This document shows, piece by piece, positions 17,981 to 27,274 of a stretch of DNA of 64,000 nt (positions are counted from its first letter, which is position 1; every line of letters starts with the position of its first letter). Origin of the DNA: Parasediminibacterium sp051861445 (GTDB taxonomy: Bacteria; Bacteroidota; Bacteroidia; Chitinophagales; Chitinophagaceae); NCBI GenBank assembly GCA_051861445.1, contig JBHYCS010000001.1:1-64000 (forward strand). The letters run 5' to 3'. Position numbers and translations under genes: made by a program. The notes below the pieces were generated by a model that searched no databases, had not been told where the DNA came from, and saw only the letters and a program-made list of their open reading frames with translations.

Positions 17981-19915
17981 ATGCACGCCATGCCAAACAG
18001 TAAAAATGCTATCAATTTAATAGATAGTTTCGAGAAAATTCCTGTAAAAATATTTGCTACACCCAAAGAAGGGTCTGTATACGGTGCAAAGGAAATTGCA
18101 CATTTAATTCAAGAAAAACAAGCCAGAAACGAAGATTGTGTTTTGGGCTTAGCTACAGGTTCTACACCTATTAGTTTATACGCTGAATTGGTAAGATTAC
18201 ACAGAGAAGAAGGTTTAAGTTTTAAAAATGTAATTACGTTTAACCTTGATGAATATTATCCGCTAGAAAGAGAAGCTTTGCAGAGCTATTGGAGTTTTAT
18301 GCATCGTCATTTATTTAATCATATCGATATAAAACCAGAAAATATTCACATACCTAACGGATCGTTACCTAAAGAAGATATTAAAAAACATTGTTTAAAA
18401 TACGATCAATTAATAGATGCTGTAGGCGGTATTGATTTACAAATTTTAGGTATTGGTAACAATGGTCATATTGGTTTTAATGAACCTGGTAGTAGTATTT
18501 TTTCAAAAACTAGATTGGTAACATTAGATAACTCTACCAGAATTGCTAATTCTAGAGACTTTCAAAACATTTCTCAAGTACCACGTTTGGCTGTAAGCAT
18601 GGGAATTAGTACCATTTTAAAAGCAAAAAGGGTTTTATTATTAGGTTGGGGAAATAAAGCAGCCATTATTGCAAAATCTGTAGAGGGAAATGTAACGGAG
18701 CAAATTCCTGCAAGTATTTTACAGCAGCACAACGATTGTACTTTTATTGTAGACGAAATAGCAGCAGCAGAATTAACAAGAATCAAATCGCCTTGGTTAA
18801 CGGGTGAATGTGAGTGGACAAATAAGATGATTAAAAGAGCTGTTATTAACATGGCTTTAAAGTTGAACAAACCTGTTTTGAGTTTAACGACACATGATTA
18901 TAATGAAAACGGTTTAAGTGATTTATTGGTTGAAAAAGGTGATGCTTACGAAATAAATCTACAAGTATTTTACATGCTTAGAGATACCATTACTGGATGG
19001 CCAGGTGGAAAACCAAATGCTGTAATACCCAATCATCCTGAACGTAGTACACCACATCCTAAACGGTGTTTAATTTTTTCGCCACATCCTGATGATGATA
19101 TAATAAGCATGGGTGGAACATTTATGCGTTTACATGACCAAGGACATGAGGTACATGTTGCTTATCAAACTAGTGGAAATATTGCTGTTACTGATGAATT
19201 TGTAACCCGTTTCTTGGATTTTGCAGTAGGTTTTGAACAAATGTTTGATATTGATAACCATAAAAGTTTAGAAGTTTTAAATGCTGCAAGAACGTATTTA
19301 GCAACTAAAAAAGTAAACCAAATAGATTCTGCTGAAATTAGAGCTATCAAGGGGTTGATACGTGTTTGTGAAGCGAAAGCAACTTGTAGATATGTGGGAT
19401 TAACCGATGATAGAGCCCATTTTTTAAATCTTCCTTTTTATGAAACAGGTATGATTGAAAAGAAACCAATGGGAGAGGAAGACATTTTAATTACAATGGA
19501 ATTGCTTCAAAAGCTACAACCTCATCAAATTTATTGTGCAGGTGATTTGGCCGATCCACATGGTACACACAAAGTTTGTTTAGATATTGTTTTTGAAAGT
19601 ATGCGTAGATTAAAGGCAAGTGGTGAAAAGTGGGTTAAAGATTGTTGGGTTTGGTTATATAAAGGTGCATGGCAAGAATGGGATATGGATGAAATTGAAA
19701 TGGCAATAGCAATGAGTCCAGATCAGGTAATGAAAAAGCGTTTTGGCATATTTATTCACCAATCACAAAAAGATATGGTTCCTTTTCAAGGTTCTGATTC
19801 TAGAGAATTTTGGCAAAGAGCCGAAGATAGAAATGCACACACAGCCAATTTATATGCTCAGCTTGGCTTAACAAAATATGCAGCAATAGAGGCTTTTGTT
19901 AGATGGCATTATTAA
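17981..19915 (+). CDS. nagB: Glucosamine-6-phosphate deaminase fused to a PIG-L deacetylase domain
   Basis: A 644-residue two-domain protein. Residues 1-300 are NagB, which converts glucosamine 6-phosphate to fructose 6-phosphate plus ammonia; GLATGSTP, NLDEYYPL (about residue 87) and GIGNNGHIGFNEPGS (about residue 156) are visible. From about residue 360 it is a PIG-L/LmbE-type zinc deacetylase, with SPHPDDD (about residue 366) and DPHGTH as the metal ligands. Free N-acetylglucosamine 6-phosphate or a related amide could be deacetylated and passed to the deaminase domain, but this is inferred. The fusion is known in Bacteroidota. It is monocistronic, with its own promoter element and terminator. 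Confidence 0.95.
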   Translation: MHAMPNSKNAINLIDSFEKIPVKIFATPKEGSVYGAKEIAHLIQEKQARNEDCVLGLATGSTPISLYAELVRLHREEGLSFKNVITFNLDEYYPLEREALQSYWSFMHRHLFNHIDIKPENIHIPNGSLPKEDIKKHCLKYDQLIDAVGGIDLQILGIGNNGHIGFNEPGSSIFSKTRLVTLDNSTRIANSRDFQNISQVPRLAVSMGISTILKAKRVLLLGWGNKAAIIAKSVEGNVTEQIPASILQQHNDCTFIVDEIAAAELTRIKSPWLTGECEWTNKMIKRAVINMALKLNKPVLSLTTHDYNENGLSDLLVEKGDAYEINLQVFYMLRDTITGWPGGKPNAVIPNHPERSTPHPKRCLIFSPHPDDDIISMGGTFMRLHDQGHEVHVAYQTSGNIAVTDEFVTRFLDFAVGFEQMFDIDNHKSLEVLNAARTYLATKKVNQIDSAEIRAIKGLIRVCEAKATCRYVGLTDDRAHFLNLPFYETGMIEKKPMGEEDILITMELLQKLQPHQIYCAGDLADPHGTHKVCLDIVFESMRRLKASGEKWVKDCWVWLYKGAWQEWDMDEIEMAIAMSPDQVMKKRFGIFIHQSQKDMVPFQGSDSREFWQRAEDRNAHTANLYAQLGLTKYAAIEAFVRWHY

Positions 19916-19935
19916 ATTATAATCCTATGAAACGC

Positions 19936-19970
19936 AAAAAAGCTTACTGAAAAATCAGTAAGCTTTTTTA
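19936..19970. terminator. Bidirectional terminator between nagB and the FKBP gene
   Basis: A 15-bp stem (AAAAAGCTTACTGA paired with TCAGTAAGCTTTTT around AAAA) has T-runs on both exits between convergent genes. Confidence 0.9.
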
Positions 19971-19995
19971 TTTAAAAAATATCTAAGTATAAAAT

Positions 19996-20487
19996 TTATT
20001 GAACATCAACCAAAGTAATATCAAAATATAAAGGAGAATTTGGCGGAATTTTTGTTCCCCCACCAATACAACCATAAGCATAAGCTGAAGGAATAACGAG
20101 TAAAATTCTTCCACCTTTTTTAATCAATGGTACTCCTATTTTCCACCCATCAATAATACCATTCATATAAAATGCTTTTTTACTTGGATCAGGCTCAGTT
20201 CTTGCATCAAACGTTTCAAACACTGTATTGTCCAACAATTTTCCAGTATAAGCAACATAAATTATTGAATTTTGACTTATGGGAAATCCAGAACCTGGAT
20301 TGATAATTTGGTACATAAGCCCACTACTGTGTTCTATATAATTAATATTATTTGCTACACAAAAACTATCCATTATCTTCTTTTCGGTTGCAGGTGCGAC
20401 GGACTGGCAACCTGTATTTTGTTTAGCACAACTACTAACAGCTATAATTCCTAGAAAAATACTTACAATCCAACTAATTTTTTTCAT
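19996..20487 (-). CDS. FKBP-type peptidyl-prolyl cis-trans isomerase, lipoprotein
   Basis: An envelope folding helper of 163 residues. The N-terminus has a lipoprotein signal ending in AVSSC, so the mature protein is probably lipid-anchored. The FKBP domain shows VAYTGKLLDNTVFETF, WKIGVPLIKKGGRILLVIPSAYAYG and PPNSPLYFDITLVDV. The usual loop before the last strand contains GCIGGGTKIPPNSPL, with an unusual pair of Gly/Cys replacements. It is probably periplasmic or outer-membrane associated. It lies 37 bases downstream of the 107-residue gene on the same strand. Confidence 0.93.
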   Translation of the reverse strand: MKKISWIVSIFLGIIAVSSCAKQNTGCQSVAPATEKKIMDSFCVANNINYIEHSSGLMYQIINPGSGFPISQNSIIYVAYTGKLLDNTVFETFDARTEPDPSKKAFYMNGIIDGWKIGVPLIKKGGRILLVIPSAYAYGCIGGGTKIPPNSPLYFDITLVDVQ

Positions 20488-20524
20488 CTATACTTTTGTT
20501 TATTTTATGACCTACAAATTTGCA

Positions 20525-20848
20525 TTATTGCTGCTTATCAAACTTTTTCTTTTTCGCTAACAACTCTAAATATTGTTGTTCTGCCATGTCCCATTTATAG
20601 TTTTTATACAACCATCCCATAAAAACGACAATACCCACAAGTGCCATAAGAAAAACCAGTGCACTTAATTTTGTATTAACAACCATATTGGCACGTTGGT
20701 ACCATCCTGATGCAATAATGATGATAATTGCCAAACTTATACCCAAACCAACAGATAAACCTTTTACATATTGTTTAAAGCTTTTCTTCTCTTTTAATCT
20801 GTTTTCTTGCCAATAAAGTATAAATTTTTCCTCTTTTTCTAATAACAT
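20525..20848 (-). CDS. Hypothetical two-pass membrane protein, 107 aa
   Basis: A small protein with a charged N-terminus, two transmembrane helices (about residues 31-47 and 61-80) and a basic C-terminal tail rich in Lys. I do not recognise a family. It is the first gene of a likely two-gene operon with the downstream FKBP lipoprotein. Confidence 0.65.
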   Translation of the reverse strand: MLLEKEEKFILYWQENRLKEKKSFKQYVKGLSVGLGISLAIIIIIASGWYQRANMVVNTKLSALVFLMALVGIVVFMGWLYKNYKWDMAEQQYLELLAKKKKFDKQQ

Positions 20849-20934
20849 GCTGTAAAGTTAATAGCTACTTGGTTTAAAAATTAAGTTTATTAAAACTTAA
20901 AACACATATTTATATTTCGGCAATAATTGTTCGC

Positions 20935-20942
20935 TATATTTG
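20935..20942 (+). promoter_or_regulatory. Bacteroidota -7 promoter element (TATATTTG)
   Basis: TATATTTG is a perfect TAnnTTTG match 20 bases before the ATG of the lysoplasmalogenase gene. Confidence 0.5.
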
Positions 20943-20962
20943 AATAACCAAACCTAATATCC

Positions 20963-21646
20963 ATGCGGCTAATCAAAAAAAAAGGAATTATAATTTTCTG
21001 GCTTTTTTTAGTAGCTGATTGCTTTTTTATTTTTTTAAATCAATTGTCGATTGCCAATATTTTTAAAGCATTATTGGTTCCTGTATTAATCGCTTATTTA
21101 TTATTAAATGCAAGAAAAGGGGTGCATTTAGTTTCAAAAATCTATTTTATTACTGGTTTGTTCTTTGCTTGGTTAGGCGATTTATTTTTAATTAAAAATA
21201 ATGATACATTCTTTTTAATAGGCATGTGTTCTTTTTTGTTAACCCATATTATTTATGCGATATCGTTTTACAATATTCGTCCTATTAGTTTTTCTAAATC
21301 TTACCAATCATTAATTGCTGCTTTATTTATGATTGGAATAAGTATTCCATTTTATTTGTTACTAGAAGGATATTTAGGAGCTTTTAAACTACCTATCATC
21401 GTTTATATGATTGCCATTAGTACAATGGTAATTTTAGCAACCAATATTTTACAAAGCGTTACCAAAAGAAGTTTGGCTGTAAACTTTTTTATACCTGGTG
21501 CTATTTTGTTTGTACTTTCTGATGCTATACTTGCCGTAAACAAATTTTATTTGATGGAATCGTTTTTAAACGTAGTTGTAATTTTAAGTTATGGCTATGC
21601 TCAAGCGCTAATTGCAGAAGGGTTTTGCAAAATCTTAAAATCTTAG
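20963..21646 (+). CDS. Lysoplasmalogenase family protein (YhhN/TMEM86)
   Basis: An integral membrane protein of 227 residues with about eight transmembrane helices, matching the YhhN family. The conserved segments FFAWLGDLFLI and GAILFVLSDAILAVNKF carry the acidic residues typical of this enzyme group, which in animals (TMEM86) cleaves the vinyl-ether bond of lysoplasmalogen. The bacterial substrate is not proven. It overlaps the 3' end of the convergent mtaB gene by 4 bases. Confidence 0.88.
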   Translation: MRLIKKKGIIIFWLFLVADCFFIFLNQLSIANIFKALLVPVLIAYLLLNARKGVHLVSKIYFITGLFFAWLGDLFLIKNNDTFFLIGMCSFLLTHIIYAISFYNIRPISFSKSYQSLIAALFMIGISIPFYLLLEGYLGAFKLPIIVYMIAISTMVILATNILQSVTKRSLAVNFFIPGAILFVLSDAILAVNKFYLMESFLNVVVILSYGYAQALIAEGFCKILKS

Positions 21647-22917
21647 ATTGTCCATTCTACAATTTCTTTAGCCCACTCATTTCTAAAAGGTGTGGTAACT
21701 CGAATATAATTATCGGTGTAACCTTCCATCATTCCATTTTTCTCAAAACCCTCAAATAACACTTTTCTAGTTTGACCAATATGTTGTTGGGTAAAAAATT
21801 GCAGTTTTAAAAAGCTTAAGTTTCTCAATACTTTATTCCGTTCGTTTCTAATCGATATTGGCACTATTGGTTTAATATCTAAAGCAGCTGTATTTGCTCG
21901 TTCAGAATAGGTGAATACGTGTAAATACGAAACATCTAAAGAATGTAAAAAATCAAAAGTTTCTTTAAATGCTTCTTCTGTTTCTCCCGGAAATCCAACA
22001 ATTACATCTACACCAATTGAACAATGAGGCATAAATTGTTTGATTAAAGCTACACGTTCAGCATATAATTCTCTCTTATATCTACGTTTCATTAATCCCA
22101 AAATGGTATTACTTCCACTTTGTAAAGGAATATGAAAGTGAGGCATAAATCGTTTGCTATTGGCTACAAACTCAATAATATCGTTGGTTAATAAATTCGG
22201 TTCTATCGATGAAATACGATAGCGTTCAATTCCTTCAACAGCGTCTAATGCCTGAATGAGTGCGTAAAAGTTTTCGACATGTTTTTTATTTCCATCTGAG
22301 CCTTTACCAAAATCGCCTAAGTTTATTCCTGTTAACACAATTTCTTTTACACCATTGGCAGCCAATTGCTTTGCATTGTTTACCACATTTTCAATACTAT
22401 CGCTTCTGCTTTTTCCTCTAGCCATTGGTATAGTACAAAACGAACAATTATAATCGCAGCCATCTTGTACTTTTAAAAAGGTTCTTGTTCTATCATTTAT
22501 AGAAAAAGAAGTAGTAAAACCGGTTACATCTTCAATATCACAACTACAAATTTTTGTACTATCGCCTTTTGTAAATTCAGACAAATGCTGTACAATATTA
22601 AATTTTTCAGCAGCACCTAATACCAAATCTACACCAGGAATTTCTGCAATTTCTTTTGGTTTTAATTGTGCATAACAACCAGTAATTACTACGGTGCTAT
22701 CAGGAGATTTTCGCTGAATTTTACGTACAATACTTCTACATTCTTTATCGGCATTATCGGTAACAGAACAAGTATTAATTACATATACATCAGCCACATC
22801 ATCAAACGATTTTTTTTCAAATCCTTCATTTTCTAATAATCTTGATAGGGTGGAAGTTTCTGAAAAATTAAGTTTACAACCCAATGTGTGAAAAGCTACA
22901 GAACGTTGTTTTTGCAT
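21643..22917 (-). CDS. mtaB: tRNA N6-threonylcarbamoyladenosine methylthiotransferase MtaB
   Basis: A radical-SAM methylthiotransferase that turns t6A37 into ms2t6A37 in tRNAs. The N-terminal UPF0004 domain has TLGCKLNF and YVINTCSVTDNADKECR, and a third Cys in VVITGCYAQ; together they bind one 4Fe-4S cluster. The radical-SAM motif is visible as DGCDYNCSFCTIPMARG, and the C-terminal TRAM-like part is present. At 424 residues it fits MtaB rather than MiaB or RimO. I chose the ATG at 22917 because the longer frame (to 22971) adds a segment unlike the family. Confidence 0.96.
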   Translation of the reverse strand: MQKQRSVAFHTLGCKLNFSETSTLSRLLENEGFEKKSFDDVADVYVINTCSVTDNADKECRSIVRKIQRKSPDSTVVITGCYAQLKPKEIAEIPGVDLVLGAAEKFNIVQHLSEFTKGDSTKICSCDIEDVTGFTTSFSINDRTRTFLKVQDGCDYNCSFCTIPMARGKSRSDSIENVVNNAKQLAANGVKEIVLTGINLGDFGKGSDGNKKHVENFYALIQALDAVEGIERYRISSIEPNLLTNDIIEFVANSKRFMPHFHIPLQSGSNTILGLMKRRYKRELYAERVALIKQFMPHCSIGVDVIVGFPGETEEAFKETFDFLHSLDVSYLHVFTYSERANTAALDIKPIVPISIRNERNKVLRNLSFLKLQFFTQQHIGQTRKVLFEGFEKNGMMEGYTDNYIRVTTPFRNEWAKEIVEWTI

Positions 22918-23064
22918 ATTGCAAAAGTAGCAGTTTGCATGTACAAAAGAAAATGTTGTGCTTGCGGCCATAAATGTTATTTAACATAGATTTTGGCATT
23001 TTTACAATTTGTAGTAAAATTTATTAATCACATATATCTATTTTCATTTTACAAATTTGATTTC

Positions 23065-23868
23065 ATGCGTTATTATTTGATTCTTTTTTTTAGTTTACTC
23101 GGTTCTTCATCATTTGCTCAGATAGTGGTGATTGAAGCAGAAAAATTGAGTAATAAAACCATTTTATGGGCAGAAAATACGCAGCATTGTGAAGTTTCGA
23201 TACAATTAGAGCTAGATTTAAAAAATATGGAGGCAGATGTTGATAGTAAAGTTTTAATTATTCCTCCATTAGCTAAAAAATATAAGTTGGTTGAAATACA
23301 GCGGAAAGATGAGGGAAAATATGGTTATTCCTATAAATACATATCTACTTTAGGCAATGTAACTATTCAAAAACCAGATGAATATGTATACGATTTGCCA
23401 TTTGAAAAGAATAAACAATTTACCGTTGGTCAGGGTTATTTAGGCAATTTTTCTCACCAAAACGAATATGCTTTAGACTTCGATATGCCTTTAAAAACCA
23501 CTATTGTAGCTGCAAGAGAAGGAACAGTTGTGTCTGTGGTACAACATTTTACAGAGAGTTGCTTGCAAGAATCATGTAAACAAGCTGGAAATAGAATTCT
23601 TATTGCTCATGCAGATGGAAGCTTTGCCAGTTATGTGCATCTTTTTGTAAATGGATCTTTGGTAAAAGTAGGAGATAAGGTTAAAAAAGGGCAAGCAATT
23701 GGATTGAGTGGAAATACAGGTTATGCATCAGGACCACACCTACACTTTAGTTGTTTTTTACCCCGATTTAAGGATAAAGAAAGTTTTAAAACTAAGTTTA
23801 AAATAAATGATGGTTCTTCTATTGTTTTTTTAGAAGAAAAGAAAACATATTTGAAGTTGTATGAATAA
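23065..23868 (+). CDS. Secreted M23 family metallopeptidase
   Basis: An exported peptidase with a signal peptide (YYLILFFSLLGSSSFAQ). The LytM/M23 domain shows the zinc ligands in GNFSHQNEYALDFDMP and GPHLHFSCF. M23 enzymes cut peptidoglycan cross-bridges or act as scaffolds. Because the HxxxD and HxH motifs are intact, it is likely active. It is monocistronic; the Met at 23065 gives a normal signal peptide, while the longer frame from 22993 would add 24 unlikely residues. Confidence 0.92.
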   Translation: MRYYLILFFSLLGSSSFAQIVVIEAEKLSNKTILWAENTQHCEVSIQLELDLKNMEADVDSKVLIIPPLAKKYKLVEIQRKDEGKYGYSYKYISTLGNVTIQKPDEYVYDLPFEKNKQFTVGQGYLGNFSHQNEYALDFDMPLKTTIVAAREGTVVSVVQHFTESCLQESCKQAGNRILIAHADGSFASYVHLFVNGSLVKVGDKVKKGQAIGLSGNTGYASGPHLHFSCFLPRFKDKESFKTKFKINDGSSIVFLEEKKTYLKLYE

Positions 23869-23901
23869 TAAAAAAACAGGAGCGTTTATTAATCAAAATA
23901 A

Positions 23902-25899
23902 CTACTGATGCTTCATTTTATTCAATGCTTCTTTTGATGGAACTAATTCTGTCTCCGTAAATTGTTTACCACTTTTTTTCCAAAGCATCAAAGTTGTAAA
24001 TGTTTGGTTACTTTTTTTAGGTAAAACATTGGCTGCTACGTTTAAAACTGCACTTTCAAGGCTTTGTGGATGCAAACCTTTTGCAAACTGAATTTCATTT
24101 TTTTGCCATCCATCAACCGATACCAATGCCAATTGATATTCTCCATTATCAATAACCGTTACAGGATAATTTTTAACAGTAAAGCTTCTCGATTTTATGT
24201 TTGCTTTTAGTTTGGGTAATGCATAATGTCCCAATCTAATTGCTACAGTATCACTGCTTCCATTTGTGCATTTATCTACTCTTAATATTCCGTTTTCCAA
24301 TGGCATATCGGCTAGCTGAAAGCTAATAGAAGAATCTGTTTCTAAAACTACGTTTCTGTAGTAAACTCCATTGGCAAATTGTTTAAAACTGTACAAACGA
24401 AATGGCTCCCATTGTTGCTTTTTATTTTTCACAACATAATTCATGGCTACAGTTCCATTGCTACTATCTGCTTGCCAAGGAAAAACGCTATTGTAGGCTA
24501 AACGATTGTAGTTTTCGCTGCTTCTAAATGGTTCATTTGCACCAATCGCTTTCACTTTACACCAAGCTCGTATTTCTGAAGCTCCAATATTGGGATAATT
24601 GGTAATTAAAATATTAGAAGAATCTTGCAATTTGTTATACACTTTTCCTTTCTGTAATTGCTTTTCCCAAGCACCATTGTTTTCTTTAGCCGTCCAAAAT
24701 GGATTGTCATCAGGTATAAACAAAGCAAAAAAGGCTTTGCCCATCCAATAAACACTACCTCTACAACTATAAGGCTGAACCGCTGGCTCAAAAGCACCAT
24801 AAAAGCCAAGAGTGGGTACAACATCTTCTAAAAAATTTGGATGCTGCAAAAATTGTAAAAGTACGCTTGAAGCAATTCTACGCATCCATCCATAATTAAT
24901 GTTTTTATCATTTTCTAAACCTGTAAATGCAAAAGGTACAATCGATGCAATTCTATAGCTAATGCTTCTTCCCCACATAATCATTGTTCCATCTTTACCA
25001 AACATGTAAGGATAATTATTTTTTACATCACTAAAGTTGTGCATAAATTTAGCTGCATAATCTGGATAATATTTTTTTCCAAAAAAATCTGCCCAAAGTG
25101 GAGCATACATCTGAAATGCCCACATGCTGTAGTAATCGTAAGCAGGAGCATCGTTGTACCAGCCACTTCCATGATAGTGTTGCAACGATTTGTTTAAATA
25201 TTCAATCAATAATTTTTCATTAACTGCGTAACCTTTATCTTTTAAAAAACTTAGTATAAATATGTTGAAAAACTTCCAGTTACTAGCAACTGTTGGGCCA
25301 TCACCATAACTAAGCATTAAAGTTGCTAAAGCATTTTTTTGTGATAGTGTTAAAGGATTCCATAAAACTTCTGGAATGGCAAATAGAGATAAAGACAAGG
25401 CACCCAATTCTACTAAATTTTGACTTGGCCCACCATTTTTACTTCTCGGTTTTATATATAATTTGCTTGTGCTATCTGTAAGTTTTACAATATTGTAACG
25501 ATAATAATCTGCTACTTTTATTCCATTAATTTCTAAGCTAGGATTGTCTTTTAATAATGGTGCTGCAATAAATAATGTTCTACATAAACCTTCTAACTTC
25601 TCTGTAGGAATTTGGTTTTCGTTTCTTGGGTAACTTTTTCCTGCTTGCTTGGGAAACTTCATAGGATCATCCAAACTATGAATGTAGCTAAAAGCTCCTT
25701 TAAGTAAATAAAGTGCCGCATCTTTCCAATGTTGTTTGGTCATTCCAGTTTTTGGACTCAGTTGATAATTGGGATTTTTTAATTCAAATATTGAATGGGA
25801 ATGTGTTGTAAGTTGTGCTTTTGTGTGAACAACTATGAACGAAAAAAGACCACAAAAAACCACAGTAAGGTTGTTGAATTGCAAATGTTTTGTTTTCAT
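23902..25899 (-). CDS. DUF2264 domain-containing secreted protein
   Basis: A 665-residue exported protein: a signal peptide ends near HTKAQ and a large alpha-rich DUF2264 domain fills the rest, with conserved blocks such as GGPSQNLVELGALSL, GDGPTVASNWKFFNIFIL, YNDAPAYDYYSMWAFQMYAPLWADFF and YSCRGSVYWMGKAFFAL. The architecture resembles alpha/alpha-toroid glycosidases and polysaccharide lyases. Its activity is not established. It starts 12 bases downstream of the glycoside hydrolase gene, so the pair is an operon for handling an uronic acid or rhamnose-containing glycan. Confidence 0.9.
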   Translation of the reverse strand: MKTKHLQFNNLTVVFCGLFSFIVVHTKAQLTTHSHSIFELKNPNYQLSPKTGMTKQHWKDAALYLLKGAFSYIHSLDDPMKFPKQAGKSYPRNENQIPTEKLEGLCRTLFIAAPLLKDNPSLEINGIKVADYYRYNIVKLTDSTSKLYIKPRSKNGGPSQNLVELGALSLSLFAIPEVLWNPLTLSQKNALATLMLSYGDGPTVASNWKFFNIFILSFLKDKGYAVNEKLLIEYLNKSLQHYHGSGWYNDAPAYDYYSMWAFQMYAPLWADFFGKKYYPDYAAKFMHNFSDVKNNYPYMFGKDGTMIMWGRSISYRIASIVPFAFTGLENDKNINYGWMRRIASSVLLQFLQHPNFLEDVVPTLGFYGAFEPAVQPYSCRGSVYWMGKAFFALFIPDDNPFWTAKENNGAWEKQLQKGKVYNKLQDSSNILITNYPNIGASEIRAWCKVKAIGANEPFRSSENYNRLAYNSVFPWQADSSNGTVAMNYVVKNKKQQWEPFRLYSFKQFANGVYYRNVVLETDSSISFQLADMPLENGILRVDKCTNGSSDTVAIRLGHYALPKLKANIKSRSFTVKNYPVTVIDNGEYQLALVSVDGWQKNEIQFAKGLHPQSLESAVLNVAANVLPKKSNQTFTTLMLWKKSGKQFTETELVPSKEALNKMKHQ

Positions 25900-25911
25900 T
25901 CGATACAGATT

Positions 25912-27072
25912 TTATCTTTTCTTTTCTGCGAAACGATACATTTCACAAGCGGCTAATAAAAATGCACCCACACCAAAATTTGCAGTTGCATTTTTATCTA
26001 CAATTTGCCCAGGAATAGCTCTTTCACCAATCGGTTGTACATATCCAATTTTACCAGAGGGTTGTAAGGCAATTTTAGTTAAGTAATCCCAACTTTTCGA
26101 AACAATTGGTTCAAACTCTTTTTTACTTAAAATTCCATTATTCATTCCCCATAAGTAAGCATACGTAAAAAATGCGGTTCCACTTGTTTCATATCCAGGT
26201 GCATGAGCTGTATCTGCAATACTTCTAGTCCAATATCCTTCTGCTTGTTGGTATTTTTTTAAGCTATATGCCATACCTTTAAATTTGCTGATGTATTCGT
26301 TTATATGTACATCATCTTTAGGCAATTCTTGTAATACTTTGGCTAAAGCGGCAAAAACCCATCCATTTCCTCTTGCCCAAAAATCTTTTTTACCCGTAGT
26401 TGTTTTATGTTTTGGATAAATATACTTGGCATCTCGATAATAAATTTGTTCTGTAGAATCGTACATAATGCTATTGGCATAAGAATAATATTCGTACAAT
26501 TTGTCTAAATACATTTTATTACCAGTAAGATGATACATTTTCACCATTACAGGCATTACCATATACAATCCATCAGCCCACCACCAATAATCATTTTTTG
26601 AAGTACTTATTTGATAGTTCATTACTTCTTTAGCTCTTTCAACTTGAATAGCTGCTGAATCTATTCTGTACAAATCGATATATACTTGAAAACAAGTTTG
26701 CCAATCACCAAACAAAACAAACTCTGGTTTTTCGCCATAACTGTATTTCCAACTGTCTTTATTGGTAGCTGTTGCACCCATCCATTGATTGTATTTTGCC
26801 CAATCTTCTGAGTATTGTTTATAGCTATTGTTTTGAGTAAGTTTATATACTTCTATGTTGGCTGTATGATAAGTTGCATGATCCCAAAATGCTCTTACGT
26901 TTGTTGGAGTATTTTGTTGCCAATATTGATTTACTGTGTTTATAATTTGAAGAATATTACTTGGAGATTGTTGTATTACTTTTTGTGGATGCTTTGTAGA
27001 ATTGCAAGCACAAAGTATAATCACTAATAGAATGATGGTGTTTGCAAATCGTTTGTTATAGATATATTTCAT
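25912..27072 (-). CDS. Glycoside hydrolase family 88/105 (unsaturated glycuronyl hydrolase) lipoprotein
   Basis: The N-terminus has a lipoprotein signal ending in ILCACN. The domain is an alpha6/alpha6 barrel of GH88/GH105 type. Visible conserved segments include FGDWQTCFQVY, YWWWADGLYMVMPVMVK, FWARGNGWVFAAL and GYETSGTAFFTYAYLWGM. Such enzymes remove unsaturated uronic acid from the ends of lyase-released pectin or ulvan oligosaccharides. Aspartates in the WWWADG motif support catalysis. I chose the ATG at 27072 because the longer frame starts with TTG. It is the first gene of a pair with DUF2264. Confidence 0.92.
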   Translation of the reverse strand: MKYIYNKRFANTIILLVIILCACNSTKHPQKVIQQSPSNILQIINTVNQYWQQNTPTNVRAFWDHATYHTANIEVYKLTQNNSYKQYSEDWAKYNQWMGATATNKDSWKYSYGEKPEFVLFGDWQTCFQVYIDLYRIDSAAIQVERAKEVMNYQISTSKNDYWWWADGLYMVMPVMVKMYHLTGNKMYLDKLYEYYSYANSIMYDSTEQIYYRDAKYIYPKHKTTTGKKDFWARGNGWVFAALAKVLQELPKDDVHINEYISKFKGMAYSLKKYQQAEGYWTRSIADTAHAPGYETSGTAFFTYAYLWGMNNGILSKKEFEPIVSKSWDYLTKIALQPSGKIGYVQPIGERAIPGQIVDKNATANFGVGAFLLAACEMYRFAEKKR

Positions 27073-27230
27073 GACATTATCGTTGTACAAATCAGTTGAA
27101 TCGAAAGGTTGATTTTCAGAAATAGTACTTTAAAAATACTGTTGGATCAGAATTAAAACAAGTACCAATAACGTTTCAAAAACGAATAAAAAGAAGAATA
27201 AGTGTGAATAATACATTTAAAATAAATCCC

Positions 27231-27260
27231 AAAATAAAAAAGCCAATGGCTTTTTTATTT
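27231..27260 (-). terminator. Terminator of the deoxynucleoside kinase gene
   Basis: AAAAAAGCCA pairs with TGGCTTTTTT, a short GC core in an A/T-rich stem with T-rich exit on the minus strand, 15 bases past the stop codon. Confidence 0.6.
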
Positions 27261-27274
27261 TTATTTCTCGACTG

